A stretch of 17,100 nt of DNA from Trichomonas tenax (GCA_023091735.1 JALKBU010001080.1:1-17100); one strand, 5' to 3'; counted from the first letter of the stretch, positions 8,648-15,994 are shown. Notes: generated by a model not told the origin, from the letters alone. Program-made: numbers and translations.

Positions 8648-9949
8648 TTATTCGTAGATATATCCATGTGCAATGAGGAACTTATAAAAAGGAACGATTG
8701 AGGAAGAAAAATTCGGTGCGAATCCATTAACTTCTTCTAATGAAAGTCCACCACGGACTTCGTACTCTCTAAGTAGCAAATCTTTAATAGCGAAATACAT
8801 TTTGGTATTGATTCCTTCTGAATTGCATAACTCAATTTCATTTTGCGATAATAATTCTAATTCTGGTGCGAGATCGCGCTTATTCTTGCGATTAAAGTTC
8901 TCAATTGATCTATTCCATGTCTCCACATCAGCGTTGGTCATCTTTCCATCGTGATGACATGATTCAAGAGTATCAAACAAAATTCCTTCAGCAGTACTGT
9001 GGACACCGTACTCCTGCCACTTCTGACATCTCTCTATCTGGTCAGAGAGCTGTAGCAACTCATGCGTGTCCTGAGTGATTCTTTGGATATCTTCTTTCTT
9101 CATATACTGCATAAGCGGGATAAGCTTAGAGTCGAATTCCTTCTGCTCGCGTGTAGTAGCGCCAAGAAGTCTTGTTTCCAGGTCGTTGTCTGCCTTAGAC
9201 TGTCCGCGTTGCTCGAGATGGTGAACATCCCAATCTTCGATGACTTTGATTCTTGCTTGTCTCTCTCGTAGCTGAATGTTGTATGACTGTAGAAAGTTAA
9301 TCTTTTCTTCGAATGATTGCTGGGTTTCGTCGTTAAATTCGATTTTTGCAACGAGTTCTTCTGCTTCGTTATTGAATTCGTTCTCAAATTCATGTCGATA
9401 AGGCATCCAGCCCGAATATTCTGCGGGGTTTGTCACTTCTTTCTTGTTCTTTTGACTTAAATGCTTTGGGTGACCTTCTGATGGATAAGATTCCTGTGGA
9501 TTTGCATTGTATGTTGGCGGTGGCGGTACTGTGGCCGGCTCGTGGACTGTTGGATCCGGGAATGGACTTGTTTCCGAAAAAATATACGTTTGCATGTAAT
9601 GCGCTTCGATTTCTGTGGCAGTTCGCGGCTTAAGCCACTCCGCAATCGTCTCCCAGTTGCCTACACCGAGAATGCGGACGCAATTTAGTAAAATTATCTC
9701 ATCATTGCTATCCCAGTCAGAACGGAATATAGGCTGCGGGTTTGGGTCCATGAGCATAAATTGATGGTAGCATCGGAGCAGTTCCTTTTGATCAGAAGGT
9801 GGCTCGCAATCGCATTCAACGGAATAACACTCTAAACACTCAATAGTGGTAATGCAGCGAGTGCAGCGGACATAGCGCTCGTTGGCGATCTCTCGCCCAC
9901 ATATTGAGCATTTAATCTTTCCATCTTCGTCTTTTTTGTTTCTTTTCAT
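8648..9949 (-). CDS. ADA2-like SAGA/ADA transcriptional adaptor
   Basis: The 433-residue protein has the full ADA2 order. A ZZ-type zinc finger (about 12-65) carries Cys14, 17, 29, 32, 38, 41, 46 and 48. A SANT/Myb domain (about 77-122) contains WDSNDEIILLNC, GVGNWETIAEWL and TEIEAHY. The ADA2 signature segment (about 178-206) is YSGWMPYRHEFENEFNNEAE. A C-terminal SWIRM domain (about 360-433) ends in FYKFLIAHGYIYE. By family knowledge ADA2 binds the GCN5 acetyltransferase through the SANT region and supports nucleosome acetylation in the nucleus. A Pro-rich linker (about 128-147) separates SANT and the core. The stop reads TAAA. The ATG at 9949 is preceded by a strong initiator match (TCACTT) and by a periodic motif array shared with the divergent gene at 10461. 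Confidence 0.93.
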   Translation of the reverse strand: MKRNKKDEDGKIKCSICGREIANERYVRCTRCITTIECLECYSVECDCEPPSDQKELLRCYHQFMLMDPNPQPIFRSDWDSNDEIILLNCVRILGVGNWETIAEWLKPRTATEIEAHYMQTYIFSETSPFPDPTVHEPATVPPPPTYNANPQESYPSEGHPKHLSQKNKKEVTNPAEYSGWMPYRHEFENEFNNEAEELVAKIEFNDETQQSFEEKINFLQSYNIQLRERQARIKVIEDWDVHHLEQRGQSKADNDLETRLLGATTREQKEFDSKLIPLMQYMKKEDIQRITQDTHELLQLSDQIERCQKWQEYGVHSTAEGILFDTLESCHHDGKMTNADVETWNRSIENFNRKNKRDLAPELELLSQNEIELCNSEGINTKMYFAIKDLLLREYEVRGGLSLEEVNGFAPNFSSSIVPFYKFLIAHGYIYE

Positions 9950-9958
9950 ACTGAATAA

Positions 9959-9964
9959 AAGTGA
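9959..9964 (-). promoter_or_regulatory. Initiator TCACTT before ADA2-like gene
   Basis: On the - strand this exactly matches the Trichomonas initiator TCAYTW, with the A at 9962, 13 bases before the ATG. It supports the chosen start and a very short 5' UTR. Confidence 0.65.
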
Positions 9965-10001
9965 CAGTCATAATCTCGCTTGATTTTGTAAACACATATT
10001 T

Positions 10002-10149
10002 GTCATGTAAGGTCATTACAGATATCATGTAAATTCTTCAAATTTTTGTCAAGTAAATCTAATAATTTTTTGTTATGTAAATTTTAAAATAATTCGTCAT
10101 GTAAACTAAAGAATTTTTCTGGTCTGTAAAATGAATTTTGTCGTGTAAA
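10002..10149 (-). repeat. Degenerate tandem array of GTCATGTAAA units, about 24-base period
   Basis: Seven units read on the + strand: GTCATGTAA (10002), ATCATGTAAA (10024), GTCAAGTAAA (10048), GTTATGTAAA (10072), GTCATGTAAA (10096), GGTCTGTAAA (10121) and GTCGTGTAAA (10140). Start-to-start spacings are 22, 24, 24, 24, 25 and 19. Most units are followed by an AT-rich stretch ending in ATTTTT or similar. A possible further unit ends near 9994. In ADA2 sense the motif reads TTTACATGAC, matching the orientation of related motifs before other genes. It lies 53-200 bases before ADA2 and about 310 or more before the gene at 10461. A regulatory array is inferred. Confidence 0.7.
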
Positions 10150-10442
10150 GTCAAAAAGCTTAAATTTTTATTTAGAAAAACAAATCTATAAATGAGAATA
10201 GATCATTAGCTCTTAATTATATATTTAACATCTGTATGGCTATTGATTGTAAGGACTTTCAAAGTGATATATATGAATTATTTTTTCGGATTTAAATTTA
10301 ATGAATTACAAGCCCAAAACAATAATTCTGTAATGCAATGGAGTTCCACATGATATATATCAATCCATGAGATGTAATTTCAAAAATTGAATTGTGCACA
10401 TTTATAATATATTGAGTTAGAGCGAAATTTTCGGTGTGAGAA

Positions 10443-10448
10443 TCATTT
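10443..10448 (+). promoter_or_regulatory. Initiator TCATTT before the 170-residue protein gene
   Basis: This exactly matches TCAYTW, with the A at 10445, 16 bases before the ATG at 10461. It supports that start and marks the right side of the divergent ADA2 promoter region. Confidence 0.6.
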
Positions 10449-10460
10449 ATAAATCTATCC

Positions 10461-10973
10461 ATGTCTAAATATGAAATCTTGACAGAAACTCGAGTTTATA
10501 AAACTGTTGGAAAAACTTTAATGGATTCGCGAGTTGTCGTACAGAAGGGAAAACAGATAAATGAAGAAGGTTTTTACGGTAGAGTGAAACTAAAAATGCT
10601 CAACGATAGCCTGAACAAAGTCGAAGAAGAATTAAAGAAGAAAGTCCTTGAAGATCAAAATACAGCAAAAATTATCATCATTTCGCTTGAAAAAATAACA
10701 GAGCCATTCCGTAACCCAGACATAAAGGCCAAAAATTCATACGTGCCAAAGGATCCACAGATAGAATTACGTAATAAAGATATTATTGCTCGTTTGCAGA
10801 TGGTGACAGATCTCACAAGCGACAAAGTTGTTGAGCTCCGAAAGCTCGCAACAAGACTCGCTGAAGACATGAAGATTCCACTTACAAATGAAGCACTCCG
10901 GAAAGCTTTGTTAATGGATTGGTTCTATGATAATCTTGAAAAGATCGAAGCATACCTTGTCCACAAGAAGTGA
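10461..10973 (+). CDS. Unrecognised helical protein, 170 residues
   Basis: I do not recognise this protein. It is mostly charged and predicted helical by eye. It begins MSKYEILTETRVYKTVGKTL, with a beta-like segment DSRVVVQKGKQ (about 23-33). A Lys/Glu-rich helix (about 44-65) with heptad-like hydrophobics may form a coiled coil. The C-terminal half has further amphipathic helices, ending in LLMDWFYDNLEKIEAYLVHKK. There is no signal peptide, membrane helix, Cys cluster or catalytic motif. Codon use and the upstream initiator support a real gene. It is divergent from the ADA2-like gene and ends in TGA rather than the TAAA seen in several neighbours. A soluble adaptor or complex subunit is possible but not shown. 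Confidence 0.85.
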   Translation: MSKYEILTETRVYKTVGKTLMDSRVVVQKGKQINEEGFYGRVKLKMLNDSLNKVEEELKKKVLEDQNTAKIIIISLEKITEPFRNPDIKAKNSYVPKDPQIELRNKDIIARLQMVTDLTSDKVVELRKLATRLAEDMKIPLTNEALRKALLMDWFYDNLEKIEAYLVHKK

Positions 10974-11419
10974 ACGTCGCCATATTTATTATTTGTTTTT
11001 AAATTAAACTTTTTTATTATGTATATTAGCAATTATATCATGTTAACATACACAGAATCAAGAAGTATAACTACCGAAGATTGCTTATATCAAGTTGATG
11101 ATGTCATATAATTATCTTTATATTCTTTATATATAGTTAGATTTCTCGGGATCTTTTCGATATCAACTGATGGGTATATATGCAGCTGTTTTACAAAATA
11201 AAAATTGGTGATTAATCGAGTAAATTTCGAAAAAATACTGTTTTTCTAAAATGAACATTCTTTGATCAATATCTCTTTATCTGTGAGTAATATAGAAAAA
11301 TTACAAAGGTAATATATATGTAATTTTTAGTAGAGATTAGAATGAATTGTGTTTTGTAACATTTTGTTGAGTCTTTGTGATTTGCTAATAGTTCATTTCT
11401 TCGAATATTTGTTTTTATG

Positions 11420-11475
11420 CCTGGCTTACGTTCGACTTTCCCTCCCACTTCTTGAGGTGAGGATGGCCAGGGGAT
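11420..11475. other. GC-rich island with inverted-repeat ends, possible RNA or decayed gene
   Basis: More than half the bases are G or C, against a very A/T-rich surround. CCTGGC at 11420-11425 pairs with GCCAGG at 11466-11471. It overlaps the N-terminal part of a 70-codon - strand frame (11478-11266) starting MIPWPSSPQEVGGKVERK, whose later part becomes Ile/Tyr/Lys-rich like spacer DNA. It could be a structured RNA, a repeat fragment or the relic of a gene. No known RNA signature is visible. Confidence 0.3.
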
Positions 11476-11630
11476 CAAAACATGTTATCGGTAAATGAAA
11501 AGATCACACATTGACATTTCGAAAACTAGATTTTGGCAAATTTTATCATAAAAATTGCTAACTACATAGATTGTACATTCTATTTTCCTTCTTAGAGTGT
11601 GATAAAAAGGAGTTAACGATCAAAAGTTAA

Positions 11631-11647
11631 TTTTGACATGTAAAATC
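11631..11647 (-). promoter_or_regulatory. Isolated TTTACATGTCAAAA-type motif
   Basis: On the + strand it reads TTTTGACATGTAAAATC, nearly identical to the site at 13700-13715 before L9. No annotated gene follows in the - direction, but the GC-rich island and its - strand frame begin about 155 bases downstream. Confidence 0.35.
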
Positions 11648-12176
11648 AAATCTGACATATTCCAAAGTTCGAATGATGTGTTGATGATTTTTCTCTAAAC
11701 ATATATATTATTCATTCAAAGTTCGCCCGATATTATTCTTGAGATTTGCCGATTTATTTGCTATGTAATCTAAGAAATATGATGATATTTATGTTGAAGA
11801 ATATAAAACCTAATGAATTCATGACGTGAAAAGCTGTCAATCAAGCTTTATTTGCAGCTTATATCAATGACAATAAAAATATCCTCCAATTTTGCTATAT
11901 TTATTTAAATCATGACAAATTTTAGTTATATTTCAAAAACACTCTAATACATATAAATCATATTCAAATCAATGCATATTGTATATCGTTAAAAGTAACA
12001 TTATTAGAATACAAGTTTTCGAATTTGAAATTTATCATTTGAGTTATATTGAATTGAACGATTGAATTTTTAATAATTCTGACTGTGGTTGTGTAATAGA
12101 AATAACATTTTAAGGATTTATAAGTTATATCATTAAATGAAAATGCTTATAGGGTGAGAAAGAAGACAAAAACAGT

Positions 12177-12887
12177 TTACAGAAGAGGTAATAATAACAT
12201 ATATGAGTAGAAGAGATAAAGAGGGATAATAAGAAGTTCAACACTAGAGACTTTCGTAATAGGAAGAAGATAACGACCGCTGCAGTATGATGACCAAAAA
12301 ACAAATGGAATAGAAAAGATAGTAGTCGTGATGATGCGAAGTTTGAAGAGACGTGAAATGATAGCAACAGGAACAAGAGGAGGTAAACAGTAAGTGACAG
12401 CACTAACAAGGGTAGAGACACTGAATTCACTTGTGGGAGAGCACGCAAGTGACATGTTGTGGAATGCAAAGTAAAGAAGACTGCTGCCAATGACAGCAAC
12501 CATGTAAACAGTCCCAAAACGGGGTTTGCCGAGGAAAAGAAGAAGAAATGCGTAGAGAATGAAGAAAATAATGCTGATCAAAAAGTTGTTGTCGATGTTT
12601 CGTGGGACTTTGCGCGGGTTGAGAACAGACTTCAAGTTTGATTTGACGTCAGAGTTGTGAATACCGAGTTCCTCGAACAGCGAAGGTTCACCGGGGAAGC
12701 CACCATGCAAGATGGACGCGTATTCGCCAACGGTGTGGTGAACACGTGATTGTTCTGTTGAGTAGTAGACGTTCTGTGGTTGGTAAATCGAAGGAGATGC
12801 GGGCGGAGGAATAGGAACTGTGCCATGACCTGAATTTTGGTTGTCCTGTGGACTCGTTGTAATAAATTCTAACTCATCTGGAATCAT
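12177..12887 (-). CDS. YIP1/YIPF-family membrane traffic protein, copy 2
   Basis: This is the same 236-residue five-helix Yip1 protein as copy 1, with the FEELGI...VLNP segment and hydrophobic C-terminal half intact. The only residue change is Asp15 in place of Asn15, in the disordered N-terminus; the other base difference (12231) is silent in a Leu codon. Both copies are open and intact, so the duplication is recent or the copies are held alike by gene conversion. Their upstream DNA differs: this copy has a TGACAT/ATGTCA palindrome at 12921-12946, about 34-59 bases before the ATG, so it may be expressed differently. The stop is again TAAA. The next gene upstream is ribosomal L9, in the same orientation. 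Confidence 0.9.
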   Translation of the reverse strand: MIPDELEFITTSPQDNQNSGHGTVPIPPPASPSIYQPQNVYYSTEQSRVHHTVGEYASILHGGFPGEPSLFEELGIHNSDVKSNLKSVLNPRKVPRNIDNNFLISIIFFILYAFLLLFLGKPRFGTVYMVAVIGSSLLYFAFHNMSLACSPTSEFSVSTLVSAVTYCLPPLVPVAIISRLFKLRIITTTIFSIPFVFWSSYCSGRYLLPITKVSSVELLIIPLYLFYSYMLLLPLL

Positions 12888-12892
12888 TGTTT

Positions 12893-12897
12893 TATGA
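12893..12897 (-). promoter_or_regulatory. Initiator-like TCATA before YIP1 copy 2
   Basis: The same TCATA initiator as in copy 1, at the same distance (A eight bases before the ATG), carried inside the duplicated block. Confidence 0.5.
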
Positions 12898-12920
12898 AAA
12901 AATAAAACCGCTTGTTTTTG

Positions 12921-12946
12921 ACATTTGACATATTTATGTCAAATGT
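12921..12946. promoter_or_regulatory. Perfect 12-base inverted repeat upstream of YIP1 copy 2
   Basis: ACATTTGACATA (12921-12932) and TATGTCAAATGT (12935-12946) are exact reverse complements separated by two Ts. TGACAT is also the core of the recurring motif seen before other genes. It may bind a dimeric factor or form a cruciform. It lies just outside the duplicated block. Confidence 0.6.
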
Positions 12947-13045
12947 AAACTTTTTATGACAAAAAAATTATAATTTCATTTTTGCAAATATGATGATAAA
13001 AAGGGTTTTGATTAGTAATCTCTATAGCGTAGAGGTATAAAATCT

Positions 13046-13639
13046 TTACTGCTCCTTAAGGTGCTCAATGTGCTGGACGTAGATACCATCGAGGAACTTA
13101 CGAAGATCCTTATCTTTGATCTTTGTGAGCTGGTGGATCTGACCGCAGACGAGGGAAACATCTTCGAGGTTAGCACCTTCGATGTTGATCTCATCCTTGG
13201 CGACGGACTCGTTGGACCAGATGCGGACACCCTCTGGGGCCTTGACGATTCTGTGCTCCTTGTGACCCATGAAACCATTGAAGTCGAAGACACGGCCATC
13301 CTCAGAGCATGTGTGCTTGATTGGGAAGTGGGAGTAGACGAAGTGCATCTTGTATCTCCAGCCGACTGTAACACCTGTGATCATGTTCTTGACAAGACCG
13401 AAGAGTGTGCCGATGCGGGCGAGAAGCTTGCGGTTGCCGAACCAGCAGCGGGCTGTGATGCGGTGGTTCTCAGCCTCGTACTCGAAGTCGAGCTTAAGGT
13501 GTGAGAGATCCTTGACGAGCTTGGATGTTTTCTTGTCCTTTGGGTCTGTGTACTCGATTGTGACGACGCCGGACTTGACTGTGCACTTGATGTTTTCTGG
13601 GATCTTGAAATGTTCCTCGTGAAGAACTGGGCAAGGCAT
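13046..13639 (-). CDS. Large-subunit ribosomal protein uL6 (eukaryotic L9)
   Basis: The 197-residue protein matches eukaryotic L9 in length and pattern. The N-terminal half contains IPENIKCTVKSGVVTIEY and a KLDFEYE strand. The central region is rich in aromatic and basic residues: GLVKNMITGVTVGWRYKMHFVYSHFPI. The C-terminal half contains GHKEHRIVKAPEGVRI, then DEINIEGANLEDVSLVCGQIHQ and a helical end, YVQHIEHLKEQ. By family knowledge uL6 binds 25S rRNA near the sarcin-ricin loop and P-stalk base. Codon choice is visibly more C/G-biased than in neighbours, as expected for a highly expressed gene. The stop reads TAAA. An M5-type CCTTTT element lies six bases before the ATG in place of a TCA initiator. 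It shares a divergent intergenic region with the alcohol dehydrogenase. Confidence 0.97.
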   Translation of the reverse strand: MPCPVLHEEHFKIPENIKCTVKSGVVTIEYTDPKDKKTSKLVKDLSHLKLDFEYEAENHRITARCWFGNRKLLARIGTLFGLVKNMITGVTVGWRYKMHFVYSHFPIKHTCSEDGRVFDFNGFMGHKEHRIVKAPEGVRIWSNESVAKDEINIEGANLEDVSLVCGQIHQLTKIKDKDLRKFLDGIYVQHIEHLKEQ

Positions 13640-13644
13640 TAGCC

Positions 13645-13650
13645 AAAAGG
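13645..13650 (-). promoter_or_regulatory. M5-like core promoter element CCTTTT before L9
   Basis: On the - strand CCTTTT occurs directly before the start codon. From memory of Trichomonas promoter work, CCTTTW (M5) can stand in for the TCA initiator at transcription starts. No TCA-Y-W is present here, which fits that role. Confidence 0.45.
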
Positions 13651-13699
13651 ATTATTGGGGGAGAAAAAACAAAACAGGGGATATGAGTCTAAAGAGCAT

Positions 13700-13715
13700 T
13701 TTGACATGTAAAATT
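13700..13715 (-). promoter_or_regulatory. TTTACATGTCAAAA motif, L9 proximal
   Basis: The + strand reads TTTTGACATGTAAAAT; in L9 sense it is TTTTACATGTCAAAA. It is about 63 bases before the L9 start, with the same orientation relative to the gene as the motifs before ADA2 and the CS/Sel1 gene. Confidence 0.5.
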
Positions 13716-13870
13716 GTTAAAAATCTTATATTTTGCTCATTACCAATCCAACTTAACTACTTTTACATAACCCCAACCATCCATATGTCTTCCAATGCTT
13801 TTATAGACATTTAATAATGAATATAGCTTGGAATTGTTGATTTTCATGAATCTCAATATTATTTTTTGAC

Positions 13871-13887
13871 GATTTACATGTCAAATC
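13871..13887. promoter_or_regulatory. GATTTACATGTCAAATC near-palindrome, L9/dehydrogenase spacer
   Basis: This is the most symmetrical copy of the recurring motif. The core ACATGT is a palindrome and the flanks GATTT/AAATC are also complementary. It is about 232 bases before L9 and 371 before the dehydrogenase, so it could serve either gene. Confidence 0.5.
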
Positions 13888-14113
13888 TTGCTCAAAAACT
13901 AAAATTCGAAGATAATATTTGAGATTCTGAATATACAGAACTTACAGATGCTAAAAATGAAGGAAAAGCTAAAATATTTTTTCTTGATTTTTGAATTTTG
14001 ATTTGTAAAATAATTTATTTGACAAAATATTCACAGCATCAATAAAAGCGAGCCAAAACAAGAAAAATGGAATTCTATTAGTCTCTGTATTACATATTTG
14101 ATAACGAAAATGC

Positions 14114-14139
14114 TTGATTTTTTTTTATGTAAAAATCAA
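14114..14139. repeat. Inverted repeat with perfect 9-base arms
   Basis: TTGATTTTT (14114-14122) and AAAAATCAA (14131-14139) are exact reverse complements around an 8-base loop. It lies about 120-145 bases before the dehydrogenase start. In such AT-rich DNA some arms of this kind arise by chance. Confidence 0.4.
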
Positions 14140-14241
14140 ATTTTGCACTCGTTGTGATATATCGCTGCTGCACTGTGAGTAGTGATATATTTTACAGTTT
14201 TTCTGTCTAAAATTTAAATTGTGAGGCTCAGAATCAAAGAA

Positions 14242-14252
14242 TCACTTCATTT
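14242..14252 (+). promoter_or_regulatory. Tandem initiators TCACTT / TCATTT before alcohol dehydrogenase
   Basis: Two TCAYTW matches overlap by one base, with their A residues at 14244 and 14249, 14 and 9 bases before the ATG. Either would give a very short 5' UTR. The same bases form one arm of a hairpin that includes the start codon. Confidence 0.65.
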
Positions 14253-14257
14253 TTCTC

Positions 14258-15436
14258 ATGAAGTGGCTGTGGAACAATCCAACGCAAGTAGGATTCGGCC
14301 AAGGCGTCGTCAACGAGCACCTTAAGGACTTCGTCCCAAAGAAATCGAAAGTCATCTGCACATTCGGCGGCGGCTCAATTGATAAGAATGGAGCTCGCGC
14401 AGACGTCAACAAAGCACTCACAGACCTCGAATGCGAGTACAAATGGATCGGTGGCGTTGAGCCAAACCCAGAATACGAGACTTGCCTTAAGATTATCGCT
14501 GAAGTCCGTGAATTCAAGCCCGATTTCTTGATCGCTGTTGGGGGTGGCTCCACAATCGATGCTACAAAGTTCATCTCACTCGCATCGTGCTTAGATCCAA
14601 GCATTGACCCATGGGATCTTTTAGCAAAGGGAACATTACCGGGAACACATATCAAACTTGGCACTATTCTCACACTCCCTGCCACAGGATCAGAGTGGAA
14701 CAATGGCTTCGTCGTATCTCGCAGAAAGATGGACAAGAAGATTGGTTTCCATACCCCACAAACTTATCCAGTTTTCTCGCTCCTTGATCCAAAATACACA
14801 CTCACACTTCCAGTCAGACAGATCAGGAACGGCCTCTACGATGCCATGACACACTGCATCGACCTCTTCCTCACTGGACAGACAATGTCGATGAATGATA
14901 ACTTCGTTATGAGTGTTATGAGAGAACTCGTTGATGTTTCAAAGCACATCTTCGAGCAGCCATCAAACATAGAGTACTACGAGAGATTGATAGTTGCTGC
15001 TTCATTCGCTTTGAATGGAACACTCACTCTCGGAAAGGAGGGCTGCATTGCTATCCACATCATCGGCCACCAGTTGACAGTTAAGTACGGCATCGATCAC
15101 GGTGCAACATTGGCGATGGTTACAACACCACTCCTTCGCCACTTCAAGAAGACAAGAGGCTTCCTTATGGCAAGATCTGTTGAGAGAATCTTCGATATCA
15201 GAGATGGCACTGATGCGGAGAAGGCAGACATCTTCATCGAGAAGCTCGAGAAGTGGATCTTGGAGCTCGGACACGTCCTGAAGGTTTCCCAGTGGACAGG
15301 AAAGCCTGTAGAAGCTGGTGACTTGGATGCTGTTGCTAAACTCGTTATGGACTCTGTTGGTGGAAAGCCATTTGGATGGCACCAAGAAGTCACAGAGGAA
15401 ATCCTTCGTGAAGTTCTTTCTCATGTCATTGCATAA
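14258..15436 (+). CDS. Iron-containing (group III) alcohol dehydrogenase, YqhD/BDH-like
   Basis: The 392-residue protein is full length for the family. It starts NPTQVGFGQG, as in YqhD and butanol dehydrogenases. It has an FGGGS coenzyme-phosphate loop (36-40), the second nucleotide-binding loop GGGSTIDATK (95-104), and the substrate-side motif LPATGSEWNNG (140-150). The four expected metal ligands are present: Asp195 and His199 in YDAMTHCID, His267 in IHIIGHQLT, and His281 in GIDHGATLA. The spacing between the last two, 14, is the usual one. By family knowledge it reduces aldehydes to alcohols with NAD(P)H; the YqhD-like loop suggests NADPH, but that is inference. No presequence is visible, so it is probably cytosolic. 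Such enzymes are common in anaerobic protists and are generally thought to have come from bacteria. Codon use is C-rich, suggesting high expression. The stop reads TAAA. Confidence 0.95.
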   Translation: MKWLWNNPTQVGFGQGVVNEHLKDFVPKKSKVICTFGGGSIDKNGARADVNKALTDLECEYKWIGGVEPNPEYETCLKIIAEVREFKPDFLIAVGGGSTIDATKFISLASCLDPSIDPWDLLAKGTLPGTHIKLGTILTLPATGSEWNNGFVVSRRKMDKKIGFHTPQTYPVFSLLDPKYTLTLPVRQIRNGLYDAMTHCIDLFLTGQTMSMNDNFVMSVMRELVDVSKHIFEQPSNIEYYERLIVAASFALNGTLTLGKEGCIAIHIIGHQLTVKYGIDHGATLAMVTTPLLRHFKKTRGFLMARSVERIFDIRDGTDAEKADIFIEKLEKWILELGHVLKVSQWTGKPVEAGDLDAVAKLVMDSVGGKPFGWHQEVTEEILREVLSHVIA

Positions 15437-15994
15437 AAAATTTACATTTATATTCAAATCCAATAATGCATATATTTCTAACAACATAATATTTTCTTTA
15501 GTAACACCAAAATGAGATATCTAGCATCAAAATCAAAAATATCTATCGATTTGCAAAATCATATTGTTGATGCCTGTAAGCTTTAGGATAGTCATATATT
15601 GGATATCATATGCTTAAAACACGAATTTAATAAGTTATCATTAAAATATATTATGATCTAATTATATTCTTGCTTTATGGATTTTTCAGATTAAGATAGC
15701 TATACACATACCAAGTATATCAGTTGTTAAGTCATATTGAGCTCAAATCGTTGAAAATAAACTTTCCATCAAATAAAACTAGTTGTTGTTCACCCTAAGC
15801 ATGTTCACTCGTTTACAAATCACCGAGGAATATACGAATGTAATTCAATTGTCCTTGCTTAACATAATCTGAAAAAATTCGAAATTTCATATCACAAAGC
15901 GACTTTTTAACAGAAATTCGGAAAATAGACAATAAGTAGGCCTTGAACTCAAATCTTTTTTAGTAAAATAGTATTAGTTTATTTAAATTTTAAA
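15437..15994. other. AT-rich spacer between dehydrogenase and Rab genes
   Basis: Both flanking genes point right, so this holds the dehydrogenase 3' end and the Rab promoter. I see no gene, no clear TCA-Y-W or CCTTTW element close to the Rab start, and no copy of the TTTACATGTCA motif. Confidence 0.5.

Larger units (their letters stand above)
10974..12153. other. 1.2 kb AT-rich spacer
   Basis: This lies between the 3' end of the 170-residue protein gene and the 3' end of YIP1 copy 2, so neither flank needs a promoter here. It nevertheless contains a GC-rich island at 11420-11475 and an isolated TTTACATGTCA-type motif at 11631-11647, both listed separately. The rest is A/T-rich simple sequence with no supportable gene. 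Confidence 0.5.
12154..12902. repeat. Duplicated 749-base block, copy 2 (YIP1 gene)
   Basis: Partner of 7507-8255, in the same orientation and 4647 bases away. The flanks on both sides are unrelated to those of copy 1: to the left, a short AT-rich stretch ending in TATAG; to the right, TAAAACCG and a TGACAT inverted repeat absent from copy 1. Confidence 0.95.
13651..14241. other. Divergent promoter region between L9 and alcohol dehydrogenase
   Basis: This spacer serves two outward-facing genes. It holds two TTTACATGTCA-type sites (13700-13715 and 13871-13887), an inverted repeat with 9-base arms (14114-14139), and two direct copies of GTGATATAT (14154-14162 and 14182-14190) 28 bases apart on the dehydrogenase side. 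No gene is seen. Confidence 0.5.

Noticed and set aside
10002..10149. CRISPR-like array
   Set aside because: The repeated part is only about 10 bases, degenerate and AT-rich, with linkers that are not unique spacers, in a eukaryotic setting.
13061..13504. 147-codon + strand open frame
   Set aside because: It is antisense to the ribosomal L9 gene. The C/G-biased codons of L9 keep the other strand open, and the product resembles nothing.
14242..14736. 164-codon - strand open frame
   Set aside because: It is antisense to the iron alcohol dehydrogenase, which has all its catalytic motifs.
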